Source of the DNA: Propionibacteriaceae bacterium | GTDB taxonomy: Bacteria > Actinomycetota > Actinomycetes > Propionibacteriales > Propionibacteriaceae | Direction: 5' to 3' | DNA length: 7,695 nucleotides | Assembly: GCA_025923975.1 (NCBI GenBank) | Contig: JAICEV010000156.1 | Coordinates: 1-7,695, forward strand | Shown here: piece after piece, positions 1-7,380 of the stretch | How positions within the stretch are numbered: the first letter of the stretch is position 1 | How the letters are laid out: the number at the start of each line of letters is the position of its first letter | Notes under the pieces: generated by a model | The model's input: the letters and a program-made list of their open reading frames with translations, nothing else | The model's database searches: none | Told to the model about the DNA's origin: nothing | Position numbers and translations under genes: made by a program

Positions 1-672
1 CAGCGAACGCGGGAAGGGCCACGGCTGGCTGCCGAAGTAGCGCAAGTCAGACAGGGTGACGTCAACCTCTTCGCCGATTTCCCGGTGGATCGCCTGCTCG
101 AGTGACTCACCGGTTTCGACAAAGCCAGCCAGCACCGACACTCGATTCCCCCACGTCGGCTGGCCGCCAAGCAGCAGCCGATCGTCCGTGTCGACGACTG
201 CGACGATCACCGCCGGATCGGTGCGCGGAAAGTGATCTTGGCCACATACGGAGCAGTGCCGCGCAAATCCACCATTGATCACGACCGTCGGGCCGCCGCA
301 CCTTGGGCACTGGGGCTCCATCCGATGCCAGTGTGTGACGGCGGCCGCAGTGGCTGCTATGTCGCGCTCATTGTCAGTCAGCTGAAAGCCGACTTCGCGA
401 AAATCATGCACCTCGCCCTCGGTCAGTGTCTCCACCGCGAAGATGGCCGAGCCGTTGAGCAAGCCGAGCAGTCGGTGTCGCTGACTGTCGTACGGCAGGA
501 ACGGCTTGGTCATCCGTAGCTTGCTGCCCCCGGCATTGGTGGTGAATCTGGACTCAGCGTCGAGCTTGAGCACTTTGGCGTCCTCCGAACGCCATAGCTC
601 CGCCACCCACTCAGTGGACCCACGGTGATGATCGACGCGGTCGAGGTCACTCGCCATCGCCCAATTGATCAT
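1..672 (-). CDS. nudC: NudC-type NAD(H) diphosphatase, 3'-truncated by the window edge
   Basis: Nudix hydrolase that splits NAD(H) into NMN(H) and AMP; in well-studied bacteria this family also removes NAD caps from RNA 5' ends. The window holds 224 residues. A full protein is about 300, so roughly 80-90 C-terminal residues lie outside. Visible in order: a variable N-terminal domain (1-115); a zinc ribbon with Cys122, Cys125, Cys140 and Cys143, followed by FPRTDPAVI (148-156); the Nudix box at 183-205 (Gly183, Glu189, Arg197-Glu198, Glu201-Glu202); and the NADH-pyrophosphatase signature SQPWPFPRS at 215-223, which separates NudC from other Nudix enzymes. The usual Gly near the end of the Nudix box is Asp204. 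The start is uncertain: ATG at 672 is used here, with an in-frame TTG at 693 and ATG at 657 as alternatives; none has a clear Shine-Dalgarno. It begins 31 bases after the adnB stop, so co-transcription is likely. Identity is firm; the start is not. Confidence 0.95.
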   Translation of the reverse strand, partial: MINWAMASDLDRVDHHRGSTEWVAELWRSEDAKVLKLDAESRFTTNAGGSKLRMTKPFLPYDSQRHRLLGLLNGSAIFAVETLTEGEVHDFREVGFQLTDNERDIAATAAAVTHWHRMEPQCPRCGGPTVVINGGFARHCSVCGQDHFPRTDPAVIVAVVDTDDRLLLGGQPTWGNRVSVLAGFVETGESLEQAIHREIGEEVDVTLSDLRYFGSQPWPFPRSL

Positions 673-679
673 GAGATCA
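666..679. repeat. Short inverted repeat over the nudC start codon
   Basis: TGATC and GATCA, five bases each, flank a four-base loop. The proposed nudC ATG (672-670, minus strand) lies in the loop and the adjoining stem. If it folds in mRNA it could weakly mask this start, but a five-pair stem rich in A/T is marginal and may be chance. Confidence 0.25.
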
Positions 680-694
680 GGGTAACGGCTCAAG

Positions 695-712
695 CTATGC
701 GCTCTATGCGCT
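695..712 (-). repeat. Perfect 9-bp tandem repeat carrying the adnB stop twice
   Basis: On the minus strand AGCGCATAG occurs twice head to tail (712-704 and 703-695). The first copy encodes the last two AdnB residues, Ser-Ala, and the TAG stop. The unit is a multiple of three, so the second copy places another in-frame TAG immediately downstream. It looks like a slippage duplication and leaves AdnB length unchanged. It lengthens the adnB-nudC spacer by nine bases. Confidence 0.85.
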
Positions 713-3700
713 CAGGATTGATTCGATGCCGGGACGATCCATTAGGTCCGTTGGCCGGACGATCTCATCGGTGCGCACGTAATAGAAGATGGCGTCGATT
801 TCCTCGACTGAGAGCCCGTACGCCTCGGCCCAGGCCAGGCGGTAGATGGCCAGCTGCAGCGGGTCAGCACTGTCGGAGCGGCCGGTCTTCCAATCCACTA
901 CTTGGAAGCGAGCCCCTCCGGGCGTGGCTGGCGCTGGCTGCCGATAGACCGCGTCGATCCGCCCCCGGATCAGGCGGCCACCGATCCAGATGCTGAACGG
1001 CGCCTCGATCGCGTACGGCACCGTGCTGCCGAACCGTCCGGCTGCGAATGCCTCGCACAGCTGGCGTAGCTCCTGCTCGTCGTAAGTACCGGAGTCTGCC
1101 CGGTTGGGCAGGTCATCAAGATCAATTAGCTGCTGCTGGCCGAGACCGCCACTGGACAACCGCCCGCTGAAATAGTGCTCGACCCAATGGTGGAAGCGGG
1201 TCCCGAAGCGAGCGCTGCGCGAAGGCTGACGTGGCATCGGCCGGGCCAGTTCCGCAGCAAAGCTCTCCGGATCGGCGTTCAGCCGGAGTACAGCAGTAGT
1301 CGACAGCTGAGCCGGCAGCTCGACGAGCTGGTCCCCTGACCGGGAATCGATCGCCTCCGCGAGCAAGCGGTCGATGTCGGCGTCCCAATCGGCGACCACT
1401 TCATGATCATCGAGCAACATCGGCTCAGCCGCCGGATCCTCGTAGCTGCCCATATCGGCGTATCGCTGCCGCGCCCGCTGCACGTCCAGCGCGGCATCGT
1501 GCCGCCTGGCTTGAGCCTCCGGATCTAGGGGCGCCGGCCAGGCCTGTGGAGGCACCTCGGTGACCAGCGGATTGTCCGGTCCTGGCGGCGCGGCTTCGGC
1601 GAGCAGCTGATTGTGACGGACGGCCTCTTCGATAATTGCCTGAAGGTAACTGGATGCTGCCCGGGCGTTGCTGAGATCGGAACGCCAGGAGTGGCCAGTG
1701 CCGACCAGCAGCCGCTTGGCCCGGGTAACGGCGACGTAAGCCAGCCGGTCCTCAGCAAGCAGTTGCTGGCGGCTGAGCTGTTGCTTGTAGTCGACCATGC
1801 CGGCGTAGGTCGTCTCGCTGAGCTGGGGGATCGACCCCGAATCCCCACGCAGGTCCGCCGGTAGCACAGCCGGGTTCAGCACCCAGTTGTCAGTGACCCG
1901 GTCACTGGGGAACACACCCTTCATGAGGGCTGGAAGGAAGACCGCCTCCCACTCCAGGCCCTTGGCCTTGTGGACCGTAAGTAGTTTGACCGCTTCACGA
2001 TCCGAGGGCACGGCCTGCTCCAAGCCCCCGCCCTGCTCGCTCTCCGCCTGCAGATAACCGAGCAGACCGGCCAGCGAGGCATCGCCGTCGACATCGACGT
2101 ACGCGGCGACGGCGTCCAGAAATGCGCCGAGCTGGTCGCGCCTAGAAGTCTGGGCGAACTCCGGTGTCGCCATCAGTTCGACGTCCAAGCCAATTGTGGT
2201 GATCACGCGACGAGTCAGGTCGAGCACCGGCTCATCAGAGTGCCGACGCAGCCATGCCAGCTCAGCTGAGAGCCGGGCGAACCGATCTCGTGCCTTTGCC
2301 GAGTACGCCGCCTCGCCCGGGTTGTCCAGGGCGTCGAGCAGGCTGACGACCTCGGTCGGATCCACATCGGCGACGGCCCGTTCCAATGAGGTAAGGATCG
2401 CGGTGTTGCCGCGTTCTTCCTCGGCATCGTCGACTGAACCACGCGCGGCCCGGGCGAGCTCGCGGGCCCGGCGCCCCAGCAAGGCGAGATCGCGCGGCCC
2501 CACTCGCCAGCGGGGTCCGGTCAAGAGCCTGATCAGGTCGGGATTTGCGGTGACGTCCTCGATCAACCGCAAAGTCGCGGTGACGTCCATGATCTCAGGA
2601 AGGTGCAGCAGGCCGCCAAGCCCGACGATCTCAACCGGCACATTCCGGGAGGTCAGCTCGGCGTACAGCGGCGCAATATCGGCGTTGCGTCGGGTCAGCA
2701 CCGCAACGTCAGCCCAGTGCGACACTGCACCGCTTGCCCGCAGCCCGGCGATCTGGTCGCCGATCCAGCTGATCTCCTCCGGCCAGGTCTCGAAGGTTGC
2801 TGCGCGCACTTGTCCTGGGGTCGTTCCGTCCGGGGCATGCAGCAGTCCGAGACCAGCGCCGCCATTGCTGCCTGGAGCGGTACTGTCGCCGATCATGTTG
2901 CCGGTCTCGTTGCGCAGCGGCTGGCTTAGGACGTTTGCGACGTCGAGGATCGCTTGACCGCTGCGCCGGTTCACAGTGAGCCCGAAGCGGCGAGCCGGTC
3001 GGCCGTCGATACGCGGAAAGTCATGGGCGAAGGTCAGGATGTTGCTGGCTGCGGCCCCCCGCCATCCGTAGATCGCCTGAAATGGATCGCCGACCGCGGT
3101 CACCGGGTGGCCTCGCCCGTCGCTGGGGATGTGGCCCGAGAACAACCCACGTAGCATGATCGCCTGCGCCGCCGAGGTGTCTTGATACTCATCGAGCAAC
3201 ACGACGCGAAATGCGGACCGCATCGCACTGGACACTTGAGGTACCTCGGTGGCCAACCGGGCTGCTATGGCCATCTGATCAGCGAACTCGACCAGCCCAA
3301 GCCGGCGCTTCAAGTCCTGGTAGTCGCGCACCAGGCTGGCTAGTTCCAGGCGCTCCTGGCAAGCGATGGTCGCCTTCTTGACGTCGGCGTACACATTGCC
3401 CCGATTGTTAAGGGGTGCCGACGCCAGGCCGAGGAGCAAGTCGCGAGCGTGCCCATCCAGATCGTCTACATCGACCAGGTGTTGCTGGAGGTCGGCGTCT
3501 AGCCGCAGCACGCGCTCGGTGACGGTGGCCGGTCGTAGCCGCGAGATGAACTCGAACGGCCCGGCAGCCGCCTTCACTACCCGCGATGCGAGCCGGTATC
3601 GGGTCGCACCGCTGATCATGGTCGGGTCCGCCTCGAAACCGAGCCGCAGCCCATGCTCGGCAAGCAGTCGCGCGGCGAAGGCGTCGTAGGTCATGATCAG

Positions 3701-4042
3701 CTGTTCACCAGACTCATCCACGCCACGATCAGCGATCAACCCCGCACGAAGCAACGCACTGCGTACCCGCTGCGACAGCTCCGCAGCCGCCTTTCGAGTG
3801 AACGTTAGGCCGAGCACTTCTTCGGGTCGGACGGCACCGGTACCGACAAGCCAGACCACGCGAGCCGCCATCACGGTGGTCTTGCCTGAGCCGGCACCGG
3901 CAATGATGACGCCGGGCTCGAGAGGTGCGGTAATGGCATCCAGCTGCTCTGTGGAGAAAGAGATGCCCAGCGCCTCTATGAGGTCAGCCGCGTTGCCAAG
4001 CCGAGTCTTCGGTGGCGGCGGCTGAAGGGTGTAGACAGTCAC
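704..4042 (-). CDS. adnB: AdnB: helicase-nuclease subunit of the AdnAB end-resection complex
   Basis: 1112-aa subunit of the AdnAB heterodimer, which unwinds and resects DNA double-strand ends in actinobacteria. The N-terminal UvrD/PcrA-like motor is complete: Q motif near Gln33; Walker A AGAGSGKT at 48-55; motif Ia GLTFTRKAA at 78-86; Walker B LLDEYQDT at 282-289; motif III VGDPFQAIYGWRGA at 317-330; motif IV around Asn358-Arg360; motif V LLTVHKAKGLEWE at 687-699; motif VI AYVAVTRAKRLL at 768-779. After a linker, the C-terminal RecB-like nuclease has GTRFHHWVE (947-955, His951), Asp1030 in GRIDAVY, Asp1050 and Lys1052 in VVDWKTG, and QLAIY (1063-1067). All catalytic residues look intact. It has no cysteine cluster, unlike AdnA. 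The length is near the roughly 1100 aa of mycobacterial AdnB. The start is GTG, overlapping the adnA stop as GTGA, with AGGTGG four bases upstream; this implies translational coupling. AdnB rather than AdnA is assigned from the GAGSGKT signature, the second position and the missing cysteines. Confidence 0.95.
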   Translation of the reverse strand: MTVYTLQPPPPKTRLGNAADLIEALGISFSTEQLDAITAPLEPGVIIAGAGSGKTTVMAARVVWLVGTGAVRPEEVLGLTFTRKAAAELSQRVRSALLRAGLIADRGVDESGEQLIMTYDAFAARLLAEHGLRLGFEADPTMISGATRYRLASRVVKAAAGPFEFISRLRPATVTERVLRLDADLQQHLVDVDDLDGHARDLLLGLASAPLNNRGNVYADVKKATIACQERLELASLVRDYQDLKRRLGLVEFADQMAIAARLATEVPQVSSAMRSAFRVVLLDEYQDTSAAQAIMLRGLFSGHIPSDGRGHPVTAVGDPFQAIYGWRGAAASNILTFAHDFPRIDGRPARRFGLTVNRRSGQAILDVANVLSQPLRNETGNMIGDSTAPGSNGGAGLGLLHAPDGTTPGQVRAATFETWPEEISWIGDQIAGLRASGAVSHWADVAVLTRRNADIAPLYAELTSRNVPVEIVGLGGLLHLPEIMDVTATLRLIEDVTANPDLIRLLTGPRWRVGPRDLALLGRRARELARAARGSVDDAEEERGNTAILTSLERAVADVDPTEVVSLLDALDNPGEAAYSAKARDRFARLSAELAWLRRHSDEPVLDLTRRVITTIGLDVELMATPEFAQTSRRDQLGAFLDAVAAYVDVDGDASLAGLLGYLQAESEQGGGLEQAVPSDREAVKLLTVHKAKGLEWEAVFLPALMKGVFPSDRVTDNWVLNPAVLPADLRGDSGSIPQLSETTYAGMVDYKQQLSRQQLLAEDRLAYVAVTRAKRLLVGTGHSWRSDLSNARAASSYLQAIIEEAVRHNQLLAEAAPPGPDNPLVTEVPPQAWPAPLDPEAQARRHDAALDVQRARQRYADMGSYEDPAAEPMLLDDHEVVADWDADIDRLLAEAIDSRSGDQLVELPAQLSTTAVLRLNADPESFAAELARPMPRQPSRSARFGTRFHHWVEHYFSGRLSSGGLGQQQLIDLDDLPNRADSGTYDEQELRQLCEAFAAGRFGSTVPYAIEAPFSIWIGGRLIRGRIDAVYRQPAPATPGGARFQVVDWKTGRSDSADPLQLAIYRLAWAEAYGLSVEEIDAIFYYVRTDEIVRPTDLMDRPGIESILSA

Positions 4043-7000
4043 CGCACCACCTGCTGACCAGCCGGCTGCGCCGGACAGCTAGTGCGGAAGGGACAGTATC
4101 GACAGGCTGGGCCGATCCGAGCATCATGATGTTCGCTACGAATGATCTGCGCGGCGTTTGCCAGCCGCCGATGCACCCAGGTTGGCTGTTCTCCAAGCGT
4201 GTCCTCTGCAGCGACCTTTACCGTCAGTGGAAAAGGCACATCATCCAACGATGCCTGCTGAAAGGTCTTCGGATAGCCGCTCTCTCCGTCGGGGAGCCGG
4301 AGGTACACCAGTTCGGCGCCACTGGGTCGCGCGCCTTCGCCGGCAACGCCCGCAAAGGCGCCCTGCTGGACCGCCAGTTGATAGACGCCGAGCTGGTCGT
4401 GCAGTGCTACGTCGGCGGCCGTTGGCGGTGTCTTTGACGTCTTGAAGTCCACAATCCGAATCCGGCCGTCGGGATCGCGCTCGACTCTGTCAGCACTGCC
4501 GGTGAGGTGTACCCGGTCCCTTCCAAGATCAACATCACACGAGAATTCCACCTCGGTACCGAGCAACCTGACATGCGATCTGGCCTCCTGCCAGGTCACA
4601 AACCGCTCGAGCGCCGATTCCGCCTCGACCCGCTCCACCGCAGATAGCCAGTGCGCATCGAAGTGGAGCTGGTTCCAGACCGACTCCAGATGGCTGGAAA
4701 GCTCGTCATGATCAACTTTGTGGTAAGCCCCGTATTCGGCCAGCACATGAACGACCGAGCCGAACGTCGCGGCAGCCGTACGCACCGACTCGCCGTGGGC
4801 TTTGCGCGCCAGAAACCACTGCCGCGGGCACGCCAACACTTTTTCCAGCTGGCTGCCGGAGAGCTGCACAGGCTCTTCAGCTGACACCAAGGGCAGGTCG
4901 GCTCGAGTGAGCGGACGCATTCCCCACCAGTGCCCTGGCTGGGCGGCCGGAACCAGCGGATGGCCCTCACGATCAGTAGCATCGGCCAACCGCGCGAGGC
5001 GTACGGCAGCCTCCTCGCGCAGCCGCGGCGAGGCTTCTGGGTCGACGGTGGTGCTGCGGAGCTCGCCCACTAGGGCCGCCAGCGATAGCGGTCTTTTTGG
5101 ACGCCCTGGCAGCTCCCGCGGTGCTACGCCAAGCTCGGCCAAGAATCGGGAGGGCTGATCGGCCTCCCCCTCCGTACCCGCCACCGCCGTCACCACCAGG
5201 CGGGACCGAGCTCGGGTGCACGCGACATAGAAGAGGCGACGCTCCTCCGCGATCCGGGTCGCGGTGGGAACGGGCGCGGTCACCTGGCGGCGCCCCAGCT
5301 GATCGGGCTCGAGCAGGGTTCCGCGGCGGCGTACGTCCGGCCACCTCCCCTCTTGGACGCCTGCGACGACGACCAGATCCCACTCCAATCCCTTCGCGCG
5401 ATGGGCGGTAAGCACTCTGACCGCCGAGCCGCGCAGCTCAGACTCGCGCAACGGGTCCGCCGGAATCTGTTGACCTTCGATTTCAGCCAAGAAACCAGTC
5501 ACACCACGCAGGCCTGAGACCTCCTCGGAGCGGGCGGCGATATCAAACAGAGCACAAATGGCGTCCAGGTCCCGGTTGGCTCGACGGCCAGTCTCACCAC
5601 CGACGCTCGCCTGCTGCCGAAGTCTTTCCGGCCAAGCGGTCCGCGACCAGAGCAACCACAGCGCCTCCTCCGCCGTGCTGCCATCACGAATGGCATGCTC
5701 GCAGCGCCGCAAGAGCTGGGCAAGAGCGCGAGCAGCGTCGACATCCGGACTGGGTGGACAGTCGTCCAGCAGCTCTTGGTGCTGCAACGCGAGACTCGTC
5801 AGCTCCACAGAAGGCCGGGGCAGCGCCGTGCCGGCCAGCTCGACACGCTCCGCGTCACGGAGGGCGCGTCCCAGACGCCGAGTGGACATACTGTCCAGGC
5901 CACCGAGCGGAGAGGTGAGCAGAAGCTGTGCCTCCTCACCAGTCGGGGCGCAACCTCGAGCGGCTACCTGAAGCGCCAGCAGCAGTGGCCGCACCGCTGG
6001 GTCAGCAGCCAACGGAATCTCGTCGCCAGCCACTTCGACCGGTACCCCGGCGGCAACCAGAGCCCGGGTCAACCCAGGAATCATGGCGCGTCCGGCGCGG
6101 ACCAGCACCGCCATGTCGGTCCAGGCGAGATTGTCGCGTAGGTACGCGCTGCGCAGAATCTCCGCAATATGCTCTGCCTCCGCACCGGCGCTGCTGCAGG
6201 TGAAGATCTCGACTTTTCCCTTGGGAAGTTCAGGGTCCGCCATTGGATAACGGAAGGCCTGGAACACCTCCCCCGGCAGCGATCGCGGCATACCTAACCG
6301 GCTAGCGACGCTGCGGCTGGCAGCCAGCAGGACACTGCCGAAGCGGCGTATCCGGTTCAGCGCGAGGACCGGCGCGGGCGCTCCCTCACGAGTACGGAAC
6401 CGCTCAGGGAAGTCCAAAATCGCTCGCGCCTCCGCACCGCGAAAGGCATAGATCGACTGGTCGGGATCTCCAACGACGATGACATCTCGGCCGTCACCGG
6501 CGACGACCTGCAGCAGGCGCACCTGGGAAGGATCGGTGTCTTGATATTCGTCCACGAAGACGCTGCCGATCTCACTGCGTAGTACCGCCACGATTTCTGG
6601 TCGCGTCAGCAGAATGCGACAGCGATGCACGAGCTCGGCGTAGTCGAGCACACCTTCGGCATCCAGCACGTCGAGGTACTCGTCGAAGAACGCTCCAAGG
6701 CTCACCCACTCCGCTCGGCCGGTGGCCTCGCCTGCCGCGACGACGTCGTCTGGATCCATGCCCAGCTGTCGCGCCTTCGCGAGCACGGCACGTACCTCGC
6801 TGGCGAACGCTCGGGTGGGAAACGCGCGAGCGAGCGACTCCGGCCATTGCGGACGCTGAATCTCGAGGCTGCCGTGAAGTGTCTCGCGGAGCCGGAACTC
6901 CTGCTCGGGTCCGGTTAGCAGCCGCAGCGGAGCGCCGAAGCCGTTCGACTCGCCGTCCGCCGCATCGCCGAAGCGGCGCACCAGCGCATAACAAAAGGCG

Positions 7001-7293
7001 TGGAAGGTCATGGCCATCGGAGTCACCGTGGTGCGTCCCAGCCGTGCGGCGATCCGAGCGCGCAAATCGGCCGCAGCCTTTCGCGAAAAGGTCAGTACCA
7101 GGATGCTGTCTGGCGTCGCGCCGCGGTGTTCAATCCGGTCCACCACGCACTCGATCAGAGTTGTGGTCTTGCCGGTACCGGGCCCGGCCAATACCAGCAG
7201 CGGCCCTCCTGGATGATCAACAACGGCGCGTTGCGAAGCGTCCAGCACTGGATGTGTGGGCAGTTTCTCCGCCCCCCGAGTCAAGCGGTACAT
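4039..7293 (-). CDS. adnA: AdnA: helicase-nuclease subunit with iron-sulfur nuclease domain
   Basis: 1084-aa partner of AdnB in the AdnAB double-strand-end resection machine. Motor motifs in order: Gln21 (Q motif); Walker A AGPGTGKT at 36-43; motif Ia LTFSRKAA at 67-74; Walker B VFVDEYQDTD at 245-254; motif III VGDPDQSIYAFRGA at 274-287; a less typical motif IV, LNRIRRFG, at 312-319; motif V VLTAHRAKGLEWD at 627-639; motif VI FYVACTRARSRL at 688-699. The RecB-like nuclease spans about 810-1080: His849 in GSVVH, Asp935 in GSADRV, Asp949 and Lys951 in VDFKT, QLGVY at 967-971. Cys822, Cys1064, Cys1067 and Cys1073 (one distant Cys, then C-x2-C-x5-C) match the 4Fe-4S staple of AddB- and Cas4-like nucleases. 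The ATG start is preceded directly by GGAGAG; TTG at 7284 is an alternative with better spacing. It is first in the apparent adnA-adnB-nudC operon. A lone UvrD-like helicase is excluded by the nuclease domain and the adjacent AdnB. Confidence 0.95.
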   Translation of the reverse strand: MYRLTRGAEKLPTHPVLDASQRAVVDHPGGPLLVLAGPGTGKTTTLIECVVDRIEHRGATPDSILVLTFSRKAAADLRARIAARLGRTTVTPMAMTFHAFCYALVRRFGDAADGESNGFGAPLRLLTGPEQEFRLRETLHGSLEIQRPQWPESLARAFPTRAFASEVRAVLAKARQLGMDPDDVVAAGEATGRAEWVSLGAFFDEYLDVLDAEGVLDYAELVHRCRILLTRPEIVAVLRSEIGSVFVDEYQDTDPSQVRLLQVVAGDGRDVIVVGDPDQSIYAFRGAEARAILDFPERFRTREGAPAPVLALNRIRRFGSVLLAASRSVASRLGMPRSLPGEVFQAFRYPMADPELPKGKVEIFTCSSAGAEAEHIAEILRSAYLRDNLAWTDMAVLVRAGRAMIPGLTRALVAAGVPVEVAGDEIPLAADPAVRPLLLALQVAARGCAPTGEEAQLLLTSPLGGLDSMSTRRLGRALRDAERVELAGTALPRPSVELTSLALQHQELLDDCPPSPDVDAARALAQLLRRCEHAIRDGSTAEEALWLLWSRTAWPERLRQQASVGGETGRRANRDLDAICALFDIAARSEEVSGLRGVTGFLAEIEGQQIPADPLRESELRGSAVRVLTAHRAKGLEWDLVVVAGVQEGRWPDVRRRGTLLEPDQLGRRQVTAPVPTATRIAEERRLFYVACTRARSRLVVTAVAGTEGEADQPSRFLAELGVAPRELPGRPKRPLSLAALVGELRSTTVDPEASPRLREEAAVRLARLADATDREGHPLVPAAQPGHWWGMRPLTRADLPLVSAEEPVQLSGSQLEKVLACPRQWFLARKAHGESVRTAAATFGSVVHVLAEYGAYHKVDHDELSSHLESVWNQLHFDAHWLSAVERVEAESALERFVTWQEARSHVRLLGTEVEFSCDVDLGRDRVHLTGSADRVERDPDGRIRIVDFKTSKTPPTAADVALHDQLGVYQLAVQQGAFAGVAGEGARPSGAELVYLRLPDGESGYPKTFQQASLDDVPFPLTVKVAAEDTLGEQPTWVHRRLANAAQIIRSEHHDARIGPACRYCPFRTSCPAQPAGQQVVR
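4047..4052 (-). promoter_or_regulatory. Shine-Dalgarno of adnB, inside the end of adnA
   Basis: AGGTGG on the minus strand lies four bases before the GTG at 4042-4040. It supports that GTG as the true adnB start even though it overlaps the adnA TGA (4041-4039) by part of GTGA. This arrangement favours ribosome re-initiation and near-equal output of the two subunits. Confidence 0.6.
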
Positions 7294-7299
7294 CTCTCC
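7294..7299 (-). promoter_or_regulatory. Purine-rich ribosome binding site before adnA
   Basis: GGAGAG abuts the ATG at 7293-7291, closer than is usual. Measured to the in-frame TTG at 7284-7282 the gap is nine bases, a normal spacing. The site therefore supports initiation here but leaves the start codon open; the choice alters only three N-terminal residues. An in-frame TGA upstream (7311-7309) rules out a longer protein. Confidence 0.45.
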
Positions 7300-7336
7300 A
7301 AGTCCTGGTCAAGGAATGGTCAGCCCGTACGCAGGT

Positions 7337-7359
7337 ATTGGATCAGAGCTGGCTGACAG
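7337..7359 (-). promoter_or_regulatory. Weak candidate DNA-damage (PafBC/RecA-NDp-like) promoter of adnA
   Basis: The minus strand reads CTGTCAGCC, eight bases, then TCCAAT. The mycobacterial RecA-independent damage promoter, recalled as TTGTCRGTG-N8-TANNNT, matches at six of nine positions in the first box and two of three fixed positions in the second, with exact spacing. A transcript starting just downstream would have a leader of about 35-40 bases before the adnA ATG. The second A of the -10 box is missing, which weakens the case. The location and the DNA-repair role of the gene fit; the match alone could be chance. Confidence 0.25.
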
Positions 7360-7380
7360 ATTGGCGCAAACTGCGCGAAC

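Noticed and set aside
107..310. 67-codon minus-strand frame inside nudC
   Set aside because: It is an alternative frame of nudC; the zinc ribbon, Nudix box and SQPWPFP signature all read in the other frame without a frameshift.
2196..2957. 253-codon open frame on the plus strand, antisense to adnB
   Set aside because: It lies wholly inside the motif-bearing adnB gene; its product is rich in Ser, Arg and Ala as expected for a GC-rich antisense shadow, and it has no recognisable domain.
4039..4042. Overlap of adnA and adnB considered as a frameshift or sequencing error splitting one gene
   Set aside because: Each product is a complete helicase plus nuclease; the GTGA overlap with its own ribosome binding site is ordinary operon architecture.
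5097..5411. Proline-rich plus-strand open frame opposite adnA
   Set aside because: Its composition reflects GC-rich codons read backwards; adnA is continuous and carries conserved motif V and VI coding here.
704..7293. A novel anti-phage defence system built on two helicase-nuclease genes
   Set aside because: The tandem helicase-nuclease pair, its subunit lengths, the AdnA-specific cysteines and the neighbouring nudC all fit the known AdnAB repair complex. No defence-associated gene, integrase or composition change is present.
7364..7376. Inverted repeat GCGCA-AAC-TGCGC just after the membrane-protein stop, considered as a terminator
   Set aside because: The stem is only five pairs and no T-run follows on the minus strand, so it does not qualify as an intrinsic terminator.
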